48,367 nt of DNA from an uncultured Paludibacter sp. GTDB lineage: Bacteria; Bacteroidota; Bacteroidia; Bacteroidales; Paludibacteraceae. Both the position numbers and the translations under genes were made by a program. The DNA is taken from NCBI GenBank assembly GCA_937927845.1, contig CALFXE010000284.1:1-48367 (forward strand), given 5' to 3'. This document shows positions 18,893 to 26,430 of the stretch, in pieces; position 1 is the first letter of the stretch, and every line of letters begins with the position of its first letter. The notes under the pieces are model-generated. The model worked only from the letters and a program-made list of their open reading frames with translations, was not told the origin of the DNA and did not search any database.

Positions 18893-18943
18893 AATTAGGA
18901 GTTAGACATTTCAAGAAATGACTTGAAATCTAACTCCTAATTT
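18893..18943. terminator. Strong hairpin after hisF
   Basis: Arms aattaggagttag and ctaactcctaatt, then inner arms atttcaag and cttgaaat around a six-base loop, form a stem of more than 20 pairs with one small bulge. It abuts the hisF stop and has A and T tracts at its ends, so it can act as a terminator in both directions. Confidence 0.75.
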
Positions 18944-18957
18944 ACCATATGCTGAAC

Positions 18958-19072
18958 ATCTCAGAAAAAGGTAAACTGCTGCGTTACTTTTGGAGTTCGG
19001 TCTCGGTTACATACTCCAGTATGCTCCCTAATCCTCATCCTTAGTGCCTTGCATTTTATCTTTTTCTGAGAT
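18958..19072. repeat. 115-nt element with perfect 13-bp terminal inverted repeats
   Basis: The arms atctcagaaaaag (18958-18970) and ctttttctgagat (19060-19072) are perfect complements 89 bases apart. Inside are a 6-bp hairpin catactccagtatg and the GC-richer stretch aactgctgcgttac. It fills the gap between the convergent hisF and peroxiredoxin genes and is too long to be a plain terminator. It could be a miniature repeat element, a structured RNA or a bidirectional terminator with an insert. No reading frame of note is present. Confidence 0.65.
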
Positions 19073-19080
19073 ATCTCTTT

Positions 19081-19713
19081 TTAATGGTTTGAAAGATACT
19101 CCGAAACCCCTTCCTGTGTCGCCTTCATTGCTTTATCACCTTTTTTCCAGTTAGCCGGACAAACTTCTCCGTATTCTTCTGTAAACTGAAGTGCATCAAT
19201 AACTCTGATGGCTTCCTCGACACTTCTACCTAATGGCATATCATTTACCACCTGATGACGAACAACTCCTGATTTATCTATTAAAAATAATCCTCTGTAA
19301 GCTTTTGCCTCACCAATGAAAATTTCATTTCCCTCGTCATCATATTCATCTTCTCCTGCCAGCACATCATATGCTTTAGAGATTTTCAATGTTTGATCTA
19401 CAATGATTGGATATTTAACACCTTGTATACCTCCTTCATTTTGAGGCGTCTGTAACCATTTCCAATGTGAAAATTCAGAATCTGTCGATGCACCCACAAC
19501 AGCTACATTCCTTGATTCAAACTCTTCAATTTTTTCCTGAAATGCAATTAATTCAGTTGGACAAACAAATGTAAAATCTGCGGGATAAAAGAAGAAAACT
19601 ACATATTTATCACCTTCATATTGTTGAAGAGAAAAATTCTCAACTATTTCTCCTCCGTTAATCACTGCTTTCGTATTGAAAACAGGAGCTTTTTTTCCTA
19701 CTAATACTGACAT
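19081..19713 (-). CDS. Typical 2-Cys peroxiredoxin (AhpC/Prx1 family)
   Basis: This thiol peroxidase reduces hydrogen and alkyl peroxides in the cytoplasm. The 210-residue chain has the peroxidatic Cys51 in FTFVCPTEL and the resolving Cys185 in GEVCPANW, the arrangement of typical 2-Cys enzymes. About 12 extra, mostly acidic residues (GEDEYDDEGNEIFIGEA) sit before AYRGLFLIDKSG, where many relatives have a much shorter loop. On the minus strand a -7 motif TAACTTTG is at 19760-19767. No ahpF reductase gene follows, so the electron donor is unknown. It lies after ispF but is probably transcribed on its own. Confidence 0.93.
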   Translation of the reverse strand: MSVLVGKKAPVFNTKAVINGGEIVENFSLQQYEGDKYVVFFFYPADFTFVCPTELIAFQEKIEEFESRNVAVVGASTDSEFSHWKWLQTPQNEGGIQGVKYPIIVDQTLKISKAYDVLAGEDEYDDEGNEIFIGEAKAYRGLFLIDKSGVVRHQVVNDMPLGRSVEEAIRVIDALQFTEEYGEVCPANWKKGDKAMKATQEGVSEYLSNH

Positions 19714-19840
19714 ATATTTATATTTTAAAAGATTTAAATAATTCTCATTAATTTGAATGCAAAGTTAAATCTATTAGTATAAATAACAGCATTATTTTCT
19801 ATCGAATTTTTTTATATATGTATAGATGGGTGGAGAAGTG

Positions 19841-20323
19841 TCACACAGATTTATAAATCAAAACTGTAACATAAGCGGCTATACCTTCTTTTCTTCCGAC
19901 AAATCCCATCTTTTCGGAAGTAGTAGCTTTGATGGAGATATTATCGATTGTTGTTTGAATAACCTCAGCCAAACATTCTTGCATAGCCTTAATGTGAGGA
20001 TTTAGTTTAGGTTCTTCGGCACAAATCGTACAATCTGCATTGCCTAATTCGTAACCTTTAGACCGTAACAAAGACATCGTATCTCTCAAAAGGATTTTAC
20101 TGTCGATATTCTTATATTTATCGTCTGTGTCAGAAAAATGATAACCTATATCACGTAAGTTTGCTGCTCCGAGTATAGCGTCACAAAGTGCATGTATCAA
20201 CACATCAGCATCTGAATGTCCGATTAAACCAACAGTATGCTCAATCTTTACTCCTCCAAGCCACAATTCTCTTGAAGGTGAAAATTGATGAACATCATAA
20301 CCAAAGCCTACTCTGATATTCAC
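19841..20323 (-). CDS. ispF: 2-C-methyl-D-erythritol 2,4-cyclodiphosphate synthase
   Basis: IspF cyclises CDP-methylerythritol 2-phosphate in the non-mevalonate isoprenoid route. The 160-residue protein has the metal-binding Asp10 and His12 in GYDVHQF, then GLIGHSDADVLIHA and FSDTDDKYKN, and the late motif TTSEKMGFVGR. It follows porV by 31 bases on the same strand. From memory, porU-porV-ispF is also the order in Porphyromonas gingivalis. A second enzyme of the same pathway, ispG, is at 29231-31018. Confidence 0.96.
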   Translation of the reverse strand: MNIRVGFGYDVHQFSPSRELWLGGVKIEHTVGLIGHSDADVLIHALCDAILGAANLRDIGYHFSDTDDKYKNIDSKILLRDTMSLLRSKGYELGNADCTICAEEPKLNPHIKAMQECLAEVIQTTIDNISIKATTSEKMGFVGRKEGIAAYVTVLIYKSV

Positions 20324-20354
20324 TTAAATATTAATTTGTTATAGTTATAACTGA

Positions 20355-21500
20355 TTATCTTAGTAAATTCTGCAATCCGAACAAATCGAATGACAATGAA
20401 AAGCGCAGTGTCTGATCGAGAGGATTTGTTTGTGCTACTGAGATTACATAAGAAGCATCAAGTTGAAATACATTCAATTTAAAACCGGCACCTGCTGTAA
20501 AAAATTTACGATTTCCTTTATTTTGATGCTCATTAAAATAACCTGCACGCACAAAAAACTGTTTGTTATATGCATATTCAGCACCTACCGACCATGCTAT
20601 TTCTTGCAATTCTTCGGTAAAACCTCCGGGTGCATCACCAAAAGAAGATATAATGCCTTGAAGCGGTGTCATGTTGTTATAGTAGTTAATATCTTCTGCC
20701 ACTTTAAGATAATCGATTGTAGGAACTAACATTTTATAAGCATCTGCACTTACAGAAAAACTCTGAAACTCATCAATCGGATAATCGAAAGAAGTACCTA
20801 AACGAAATGTTGTAGGAATAAACATGCTTGTAGCATTTTCATCATAGGATATTTTTGATCCTATATTTGAGATATTTAATCCAAAATTGAGATTAGCATC
20901 TCCTGTCGGCAATTGAATAGGGTTTTTGTAATACATAGCAACATCCGCAGCAACAGCTACTCCGGGATAAGTTTCAGTACCACCAAGAGATCTTTTGTTA
21001 TTCAAATCAGAGTATATTAATCTTAATGCTGCCGCTGCTGAAAAGTTATCAAATAATTTTTGTGAATATGCCACATCAAGAGCAAATTCATTAGGGTATA
21101 CCGAGCCTTCTGACCCTCCGTTTGCATTATACATATCTATTTGACCTAATGAAAAGTATCTTAATGATGCACTCAAAGCTCTTCGTGGGTGGAATTTCCA
21201 ATAACCGGTAAGATATGACAGATTAATATCATCAACAAGTCTTCTTAACCATGGTGTAAAAGAGAATGCCATACCTGCATCACTTTCAGCAAAAACATAT
21301 TTTGCAGGATTCCAGAATTGCGAGCTAACATCAGCCTCAGTTGCAGCACCTAAATCACCCATAGCAGCGCCTCTGGCTTCGGGAGATATTGTTAGAGACG
21401 GAACAGAATATATCACAGGATTTGGAGGCGTATCATCATCTGCAAATATCACAGAATTAACACTAAATAAGAGGACTAAAAATAATGCAACCTTTTTCAT
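20355..21500 (-). CDS. porV: Type IX secretion outer-membrane protein PorV (LptO)
   Basis: PorV is a 14-strand outer-membrane barrel that carries type IX cargo from the translocon to the PorU attachment complex. The 381-residue protein begins with a signal peptide (cut near VIFADD). It has the family opening with SLTISPEARGAAMGDLGAA and QFWNPAKY, a barrel-like composition throughout, and a C-terminus of aromatic strands ending FDLFGLQNLLR. Its place directly downstream of porU (75 bases) makes PorV much more likely than its paralogue PorQ. With the cargo protein at 39274-41667 it shows that a type IX system operates in this organism. Confidence 0.9.
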   Translation of the reverse strand: MKKVALFLVLLFSVNSVIFADDDTPPNPVIYSVPSLTISPEARGAAMGDLGAATEADVSSQFWNPAKYVFAESDAGMAFSFTPWLRRLVDDINLSYLTGYWKFHPRRALSASLRYFSLGQIDMYNANGGSEGSVYPNEFALDVAYSQKLFDNFSAAAALRLIYSDLNNKRSLGGTETYPGVAVAADVAMYYKNPIQLPTGDANLNFGLNISNIGSKISYDENATSMFIPTTFRLGTSFDYPIDEFQSFSVSADAYKMLVPTIDYLKVAEDINYYNNMTPLQGIISSFGDAPGGFTEELQEIAWSVGAEYAYNKQFFVRAGYFNEHQNKGNRKFFTAGAGFKLNVFQLDASYVISVAQTNPLDQTLRFSLSFDLFGLQNLLR

Positions 21501-21575
21501 TGATACTTTTTCTATATGTTTTTATTTATTCAACTTATTAAACGGAAATTTATTATTTTATTGTAACAAAACAAT

Positions 21576-24500
21576 CTATTCAACTACAATTAATTTACTG
21601 ATTTTTGAGCTGATTGGCTTTTCATCGGAATATATAATTACTCGATACAGATACACTCCAACAGGTAATTTTTGTCCTGATAGATCTCTAACATTCCAAA
21701 CTATCTCATTTAATGTAGATTGAGTAATACTCCAAATTTGCCTTCCTGAAAGATCTAAAATGTCAACTTGAGTTTTCAGCACTGTTTCCGGACGGTCATG
21801 CTCTATAACAAACTTAGTATATTGTTTCACAGGGTTAGGATAATTCAGAACACTGAAAATCTGAGGTTCAAGTCCTTTTACTACTTCAAACTCAATTGTT
21901 TGTTCTGATGAATTATTCACTAAATCCCAAGCTTTAAATGTCAGTGTATGTTTTCCGGTTTTTAATTCTGACAATTTGAATCTTATACTTCCTTGAGTAT
22001 AATCATTGTGAGCCGTTCTGTAATAATCATTTAGAATAAATGTTTGTAACGGGTCGTTATCTATTTGCAACATTAAATCATGTCCGATACCGCTACCAAC
22101 TTGATTTATACCATTTTCATCTTGTAATGTGGCAATAAATACCGGTGTTTCATTTACTTTATCACCTGATTTAAATTCCATTGTATTCAGGTATATACTT
22201 ATTTGCGGACCATCTTCATCAACTATAAGATTTGGATTTGACCCACCTATCTTAAATGTTTCAAAAAATCCCTGAGCTTCTTTACCTGTATCATCACAGC
22301 TCGCATAATAATTTATTCTGCCTGTGTCATAATTATATTTTATATCTTTCGGAAGAAGAAACTCCAACTCAAAACGACCATCAACAACCTCAGTCATGCC
22401 TACAAATATCTTATTAGGTCTATCCTGATAAGTAAATGGTTTTTGATTTGTACTATCATTATTTAAAGTAATAATTGTTTGTTTCTTGTCGAATACCGTA
22501 GCATTTAGAGTTCCGTTAAAATCATCAATTATACTTCCGTCATTATCTGCAATATAACCTTTAAATGATGCTTTTGTTAATGCTCTTAAAGTATCACTTA
22601 ATAATGCATCTTTATCATTAATCATTTCGGTAACAACTTTGTATTCTGTCGGATAATTAAGTCGTATTGAAGGATCACCCATATATACATAAGGTAATTT
22701 ATTTAATTCATTACCCAAAGTGTTTTTTGCTCTCGCAATAACATCACCGATACGCAAATAATTACCATTCTCCTTCAAAAACAAATAACGATTTAACCAT
22801 TTGTTAATATTCTCATTCTGTGAGGCATACACCGGACGAGTTGCTGAAATAATTCCAATTCCGCCGCCAACAGGATTTAATAACACCTGCTCACCTGCTG
22901 AGACGGAAGGCAAATCAAATTGCAGAAAATTACAAGTAGCTGCAATCCACAAAGGTAAATTTGTATTGGAAAGATTTCTAACATCATATATTGACAAAAC
23001 TTGCTCGTTTGTCCATCCTGTTGTATTGGCATGCCCTATAAAATCGAGTAAAAACAGACCTGTCCTTAATAAATTATGAAATTGAGTGCGTGCAAGAGGG
23101 TAAGTTTCTCCACTCGCATTCTTTTCTTGCTGATAAGCATCTAAATATATTTTGGTTATTTGAAAACCCGGATTTAACCTGCCCACTATGGATGCAATAG
23201 TATCAGCTTGTTTCATATGCATTCCACCATCGCCATCATCAGCAAGATAACATATTTGATTTTTCCAGATTCCACGATTTTCATTTTTCATATAGTTGAT
23301 GGTCTTAGTTACCACATCAGTCGCTTCCTGAATTGTTTGTACGGGGAAGCGTCCTACACCTATATCCATTGTATGTGCCAAAACTTGAGTGCCTTCATGA
23401 TCTTCCAAAAAGGTAAAATAATCGTCTGTAACGTACGAAAGCGTTTCGTTTAATGAGTTTTCTGCCTGATATGTCAACACATAACTATCGCCGGAAGATT
23501 GCAGTATCTTTCTATTATCATAAGATCCTCTACCAAACAACAATAGATTTTTAGGTTTTGAAGATAAATCTCCGGATTGAATTGCACGATCATAAAACAT
23601 TTTCATTAACCACCGATACGCTGTTGCATCCGGCGCACCTGACGAGAACTCATTATAAACTTGTTCGGTAGTAACAACATCTACCGTAATTTCACCCATA
23701 TTATTATGTGCGTTTGCTAATCTGTTTGCCTGATCGATAAATTTAGGATGTGTGATGATTATCATATCGGTTTGTGGTAGACCATGAAGATTTTGATTTG
23801 GCACAACACCCACTACCTCTGGTTTGGAAAAAGATGTGGACTTTGGATCTATTGCTAAATAAGCTGTAGAATTCGTATTTTCCCCATAAAAACTTAACTC
23901 ATTATTCTTAAACTCCGAATTAATCTTTTTAATATTAACATGATCGGTTATGTCCCAGATTTGAACGTTTGACGATACATTTTTCACTGTATACTTACTA
24001 TATGTTTCGCTACCAATATAATCAGGCAGTTGAAAACGCATAACACCTCCAACCATTGTCAAATCTCTTCTCGCATTTAATTCTATAAAATTAAGATATC
24101 CCTTTGCTGTAGAATTTGGTTTTACATAATCAAGTTTAACTTTAATCAAATCATCATTAGGAGTAAATGTATAATTTCCTGACGCACCGCGACCTCTTTC
24201 ATAATGGTCATTTTCTGTTTTCTTTGCAACCGACAAAGTTTTTGAAGATTGACCGTTTATACTGATATTAAAAGCCGACACTGCGGATGCACTTGCTGCA
24301 ACGTCTAATCTTACTCTTAATGCATTAGCACTCTTGATTATATTCGGAAAAGAAAGGTTTATATTCAATGATAAAACATCTGAGAAAGTTTCTCCATAAA
24401 ACTCTTTACCTGAATTAGCAAGACTGATAAGTTCTTTTTCATGCACCGTATAATCAACAAATTCATTTACATCATAATATGTAGCACCACCGGGTAATTC

Positions 24501-24986
24501 TATATCAATTGCTTCAATTTTCTTTCCGTCACCGGCATCCGAAGTAACAAAATAATATCCATAATTTGAATAAGTATTTACCACATGAGTATACATACTT
24601 TTACTTGAGTCATACGACCAAGAATTCACACCTTGCGCATAAAATAGAATAAAATCACCGGCATTAAAAATTCCGTCCCCACCTTTGTCCATATATATGG
24701 CAACCTCCGGCAAATCATCATGCTTAGGCAACAAAAAACTCTGATTAAGAACTGCACCTCCATACCCAAATATTCGAACATTGGCAGGATTAACTCCCAT
24801 TGAATTCAAATCTTCATATGTTAATTTATAAACACCTGATTCTTTTATGCGTATTTTTACAAACTTACCTTGTGATAAAACTGAGGTGGATTTATAAGTA
24901 TGAATCCCTGCCGATATATTATTCTGACATACAAGCGTTATCAGTACAAAAAACAAATATTTAAAGTATGCTTGAATGCTTTTCAT
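21576..24986 (-). CDS. porU: Type IX secretion C-terminal signal peptidase PorU
   Basis: PorU is the cell-surface, gingipain-like (C25) peptidase that removes the sorting tail of type IX cargo and joins the product to lipopolysaccharide. The 1136-residue chain has a signal peptide, an N-terminal beta region, a C25-like catalytic domain with His652 (FIGHANTTGW) and Cys685 (AATCNFLQFD), Ig-like strands, and a C-terminal type IX-like sorting domain (NYPNPVKQYTKF to the end ISKLIVVE). The catalytic pair is intact. It is the first gene of porU-porV-ispF on the minus strand. A-rich spacing precedes the start; I did not find a convincing -7 motif. Confidence 0.93.
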   Translation of the reverse strand: MKSIQAYFKYLFFVLITLVCQNNISAGIHTYKSTSVLSQGKFVKIRIKESGVYKLTYEDLNSMGVNPANVRIFGYGGAVLNQSFLLPKHDDLPEVAIYMDKGGDGIFNAGDFILFYAQGVNSWSYDSSKSMYTHVVNTYSNYGYYFVTSDAGDGKKIEAIDIELPGGATYYDVNEFVDYTVHEKELISLANSGKEFYGETFSDVLSLNINLSFPNIIKSANALRVRLDVAASASAVSAFNISINGQSSKTLSVAKKTENDHYERGRGASGNYTFTPNDDLIKVKLDYVKPNSTAKGYLNFIELNARRDLTMVGGVMRFQLPDYIGSETYSKYTVKNVSSNVQIWDITDHVNIKKINSEFKNNELSFYGENTNSTAYLAIDPKSTSFSKPEVVGVVPNQNLHGLPQTDMIIITHPKFIDQANRLANAHNNMGEITVDVVTTEQVYNEFSSGAPDATAYRWLMKMFYDRAIQSGDLSSKPKNLLLFGRGSYDNRKILQSSGDSYVLTYQAENSLNETLSYVTDDYFTFLEDHEGTQVLAHTMDIGVGRFPVQTIQEATDVVTKTINYMKNENRGIWKNQICYLADDGDGGMHMKQADTIASIVGRLNPGFQITKIYLDAYQQEKNASGETYPLARTQFHNLLRTGLFLLDFIGHANTTGWTNEQVLSIYDVRNLSNTNLPLWIAATCNFLQFDLPSVSAGEQVLLNPVGGGIGIISATRPVYASQNENINKWLNRYLFLKENGNYLRIGDVIARAKNTLGNELNKLPYVYMGDPSIRLNYPTEYKVVTEMINDKDALLSDTLRALTKASFKGYIADNDGSIIDDFNGTLNATVFDKKQTIITLNNDSTNQKPFTYQDRPNKIFVGMTEVVDGRFELEFLLPKDIKYNYDTGRINYYASCDDTGKEAQGFFETFKIGGSNPNLIVDEDGPQISIYLNTMEFKSGDKVNETPVFIATLQDENGINQVGSGIGHDLMLQIDNDPLQTFILNDYYRTAHNDYTQGSIRFKLSELKTGKHTLTFKAWDLVNNSSEQTIEFEVVKGLEPQIFSVLNYPNPVKQYTKFVIEHDRPETVLKTQVDILDLSGRQIWSITQSTLNEIVWNVRDLSGQKLPVGVYLYRVIIYSDEKPISSKISKLIVVE

Positions 24987-25066
24987 TTCTCTCTGTTAAA
25001 ATAATTTATTGTTGTTATTAAACGACTAATATAGAATTTTGTTGTTTTATTTTATAATTGATAACA

Positions 25067-25696
25067 TTATTTAATCTTAAAATCAAACATTTTATTACTC
25101 GATAAATAACCCTCTAATCTATCTCCTGTCTTTACTTTTCCAACTCCTGCCGGCGTACCGGTAAACATAATATCACCTATTTTTAAAGTAAAAAAACGAC
25201 TTGCATAAGATATTAATTCATTGACAGGAAATATCATATCTTTAGTATTGCCTTTTTGAACTGTTTGTCCGTTAATATCTAAATGAAACTCAATATTCTG
25301 AATATCATCAATCTCTGAAACTGAAATAAAATTTCCTATAACTGCTGAGCTATCAAATGCTTTGCTTATCTCCCAAGGATGACCTTCTTCCTTTAGCTTA
25401 CGTTGTAAATCGCGTGCTGTAAAATCTACACCTAATCCTATCTCAGAATAATATCTATGTGCAAACTTTGGTGCTATATTTTTACCTAATCTGTTAATCT
25501 TGATTATTACTTCGGTTTCATAATGCAACTCCTCACTGAAATCGGGAATGTAAAACGGCTTATTATTTCTTAATATTGCCGAATCCGGTTTCATAAAGAT
25601 TACAGGCTCCTGTGGATTCCTGCTGTTAAGCTCTTTATTGTGTTCTTTGTAATTCTGTCCAATCGCAATAATCTTCATATCATCATTGATTTTCAT
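25067..25696 (-). CDS. Fumarylacetoacetate hydrolase family protein
   Basis: A 209-residue enzyme of the FAH fold, which holds hydrolases and decarboxylases acting on 1,3-dicarbonyl acids such as acylpyruvates and oxaloacetate. The metal-binding Glu pair is seen in LHYETEVIIKI. GLGVDFTARDLQ, SKAFDSSA and FTGTPAGVGKVKTGD are the family signatures. The substrate cannot be told from sequence; acylpyruvate hydrolase or oxaloacetate decarboxylase activity is possible. The start overlaps the end of rex by 14 bases, so the two are translationally coupled and perhaps jointly controlled by cellular NADH. Confidence 0.88.
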   Translation of the reverse strand: MKINDDMKIIAIGQNYKEHNKELNSRNPQEPVIFMKPDSAILRNNKPFYIPDFSEELHYETEVIIKINRLGKNIAPKFAHRYYSEIGLGVDFTARDLQRKLKEEGHPWEISKAFDSSAVIGNFISVSEIDDIQNIEFHLDINGQTVQKGNTKDMIFPVNELISYASRFFTLKIGDIMFTGTPAGVGKVKTGDRLEGYLSSNKMFDFKIK

Positions 25697-26348
25697 CTAA
25701 CTCTTTTAATGCGTTCAAGCGATTGAACATCACTGCTAAATGTGCATAAATAGAAGTATTTTGAACTACTATATTGTCAGGTACTACTATTCTGTATGGT
25801 GTAAAATTCCAAATAGCCTGAATTCCTCCTGCAACCATAAACTCTGCAACCTCTTGTGCTTTTTCTACGGGCACAGTCAGAACACCTATATTAATACCTG
25901 TCTGATTTTGTAATTCTTTAAATCTATCGATATGATGTATAGGAATATGATTTATTGACGTTCCTGTTAATTCGTATTTCACATCAAACCCGGCTACAAT
26001 ATCCAACCCAAACTGCTCTAATCCATCATCATGCATTAGCGCACCACCCAGACTACCAACTCCAAATAAAAATGCCTTATGACTTCTTGTAAAACCTAAG
26101 AAACTTTCTAAAACATCAACTAACTCATTAACATCATATCCAACCCTCGTTTTTCCTGATATCTTAACATATGACAAGTCTTTTGCTACTATCGAAGCAT
26201 CTACAGATATGTTTTTTGCAATCTGTGTAGATGACAAAAACAACTGCTCTTGCTTCAAAACCAATTTCGCAAATGCTAAATACCATGGCAAACGCCTTAA
26301 AGTTGGCTCCGGAACTTTAAATTCAATAAGTTTTTTAGAATCTGACAT
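25683..26348 (-). CDS. rex: Redox-sensing transcriptional repressor Rex
   Basis: Rex binds DNA through an N-terminal winged helix and releases it when NADH fills its Rossmann domain, so that fermentative and respiratory genes follow the NADH/NAD ratio. The 221-residue protein has the winged-helix stretch PEPTLRRLPWYL with ISVDASIVAKDLSY, and the nucleotide-binding loop FGVGSLGGALM. It diverges from leuS across 82 bases. On the minus strand a -7 motif TATTTTTG lies at 26375-26382. I found no clear Rex operator (TTGTGA-N6-TCACAA) there. The downstream partner is the FAH-fold hydrolase. Confidence 0.93.
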   Translation of the reverse strand: MSDSKKLIEFKVPEPTLRRLPWYLAFAKLVLKQEQLFLSSTQIAKNISVDASIVAKDLSYVKISGKTRVGYDVNELVDVLESFLGFTRSHKAFLFGVGSLGGALMHDDGLEQFGLDIVAGFDVKYELTGTSINHIPIHHIDRFKELQNQTGINIGVLTVPVEKAQEVAEFMVAGGIQAIWNFTPYRIVVPDNIVVQNTSIYAHLAVMFNRLNALKELDENQ

Positions 26349-26430
26349 TTATCTTTTAAAATCAAATAGACCTGCAAAAATAATCAAATTTTTTAATTAA
26401 TTTTGCACCTAAAATTTTTTAAAGAATATT

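Noticed and set aside
20355..21500. PorQ instead of PorV
   Set aside because: Direct linkage to porU and the N-terminal SPEARGAAMGDLGAA pattern fit PorV better.
26349..26430. Rex operator in the rex-leuS gap
   Set aside because: No TTGTGA-N6-TCACAA-like palindrome is present; only AT-rich promoter motifs.
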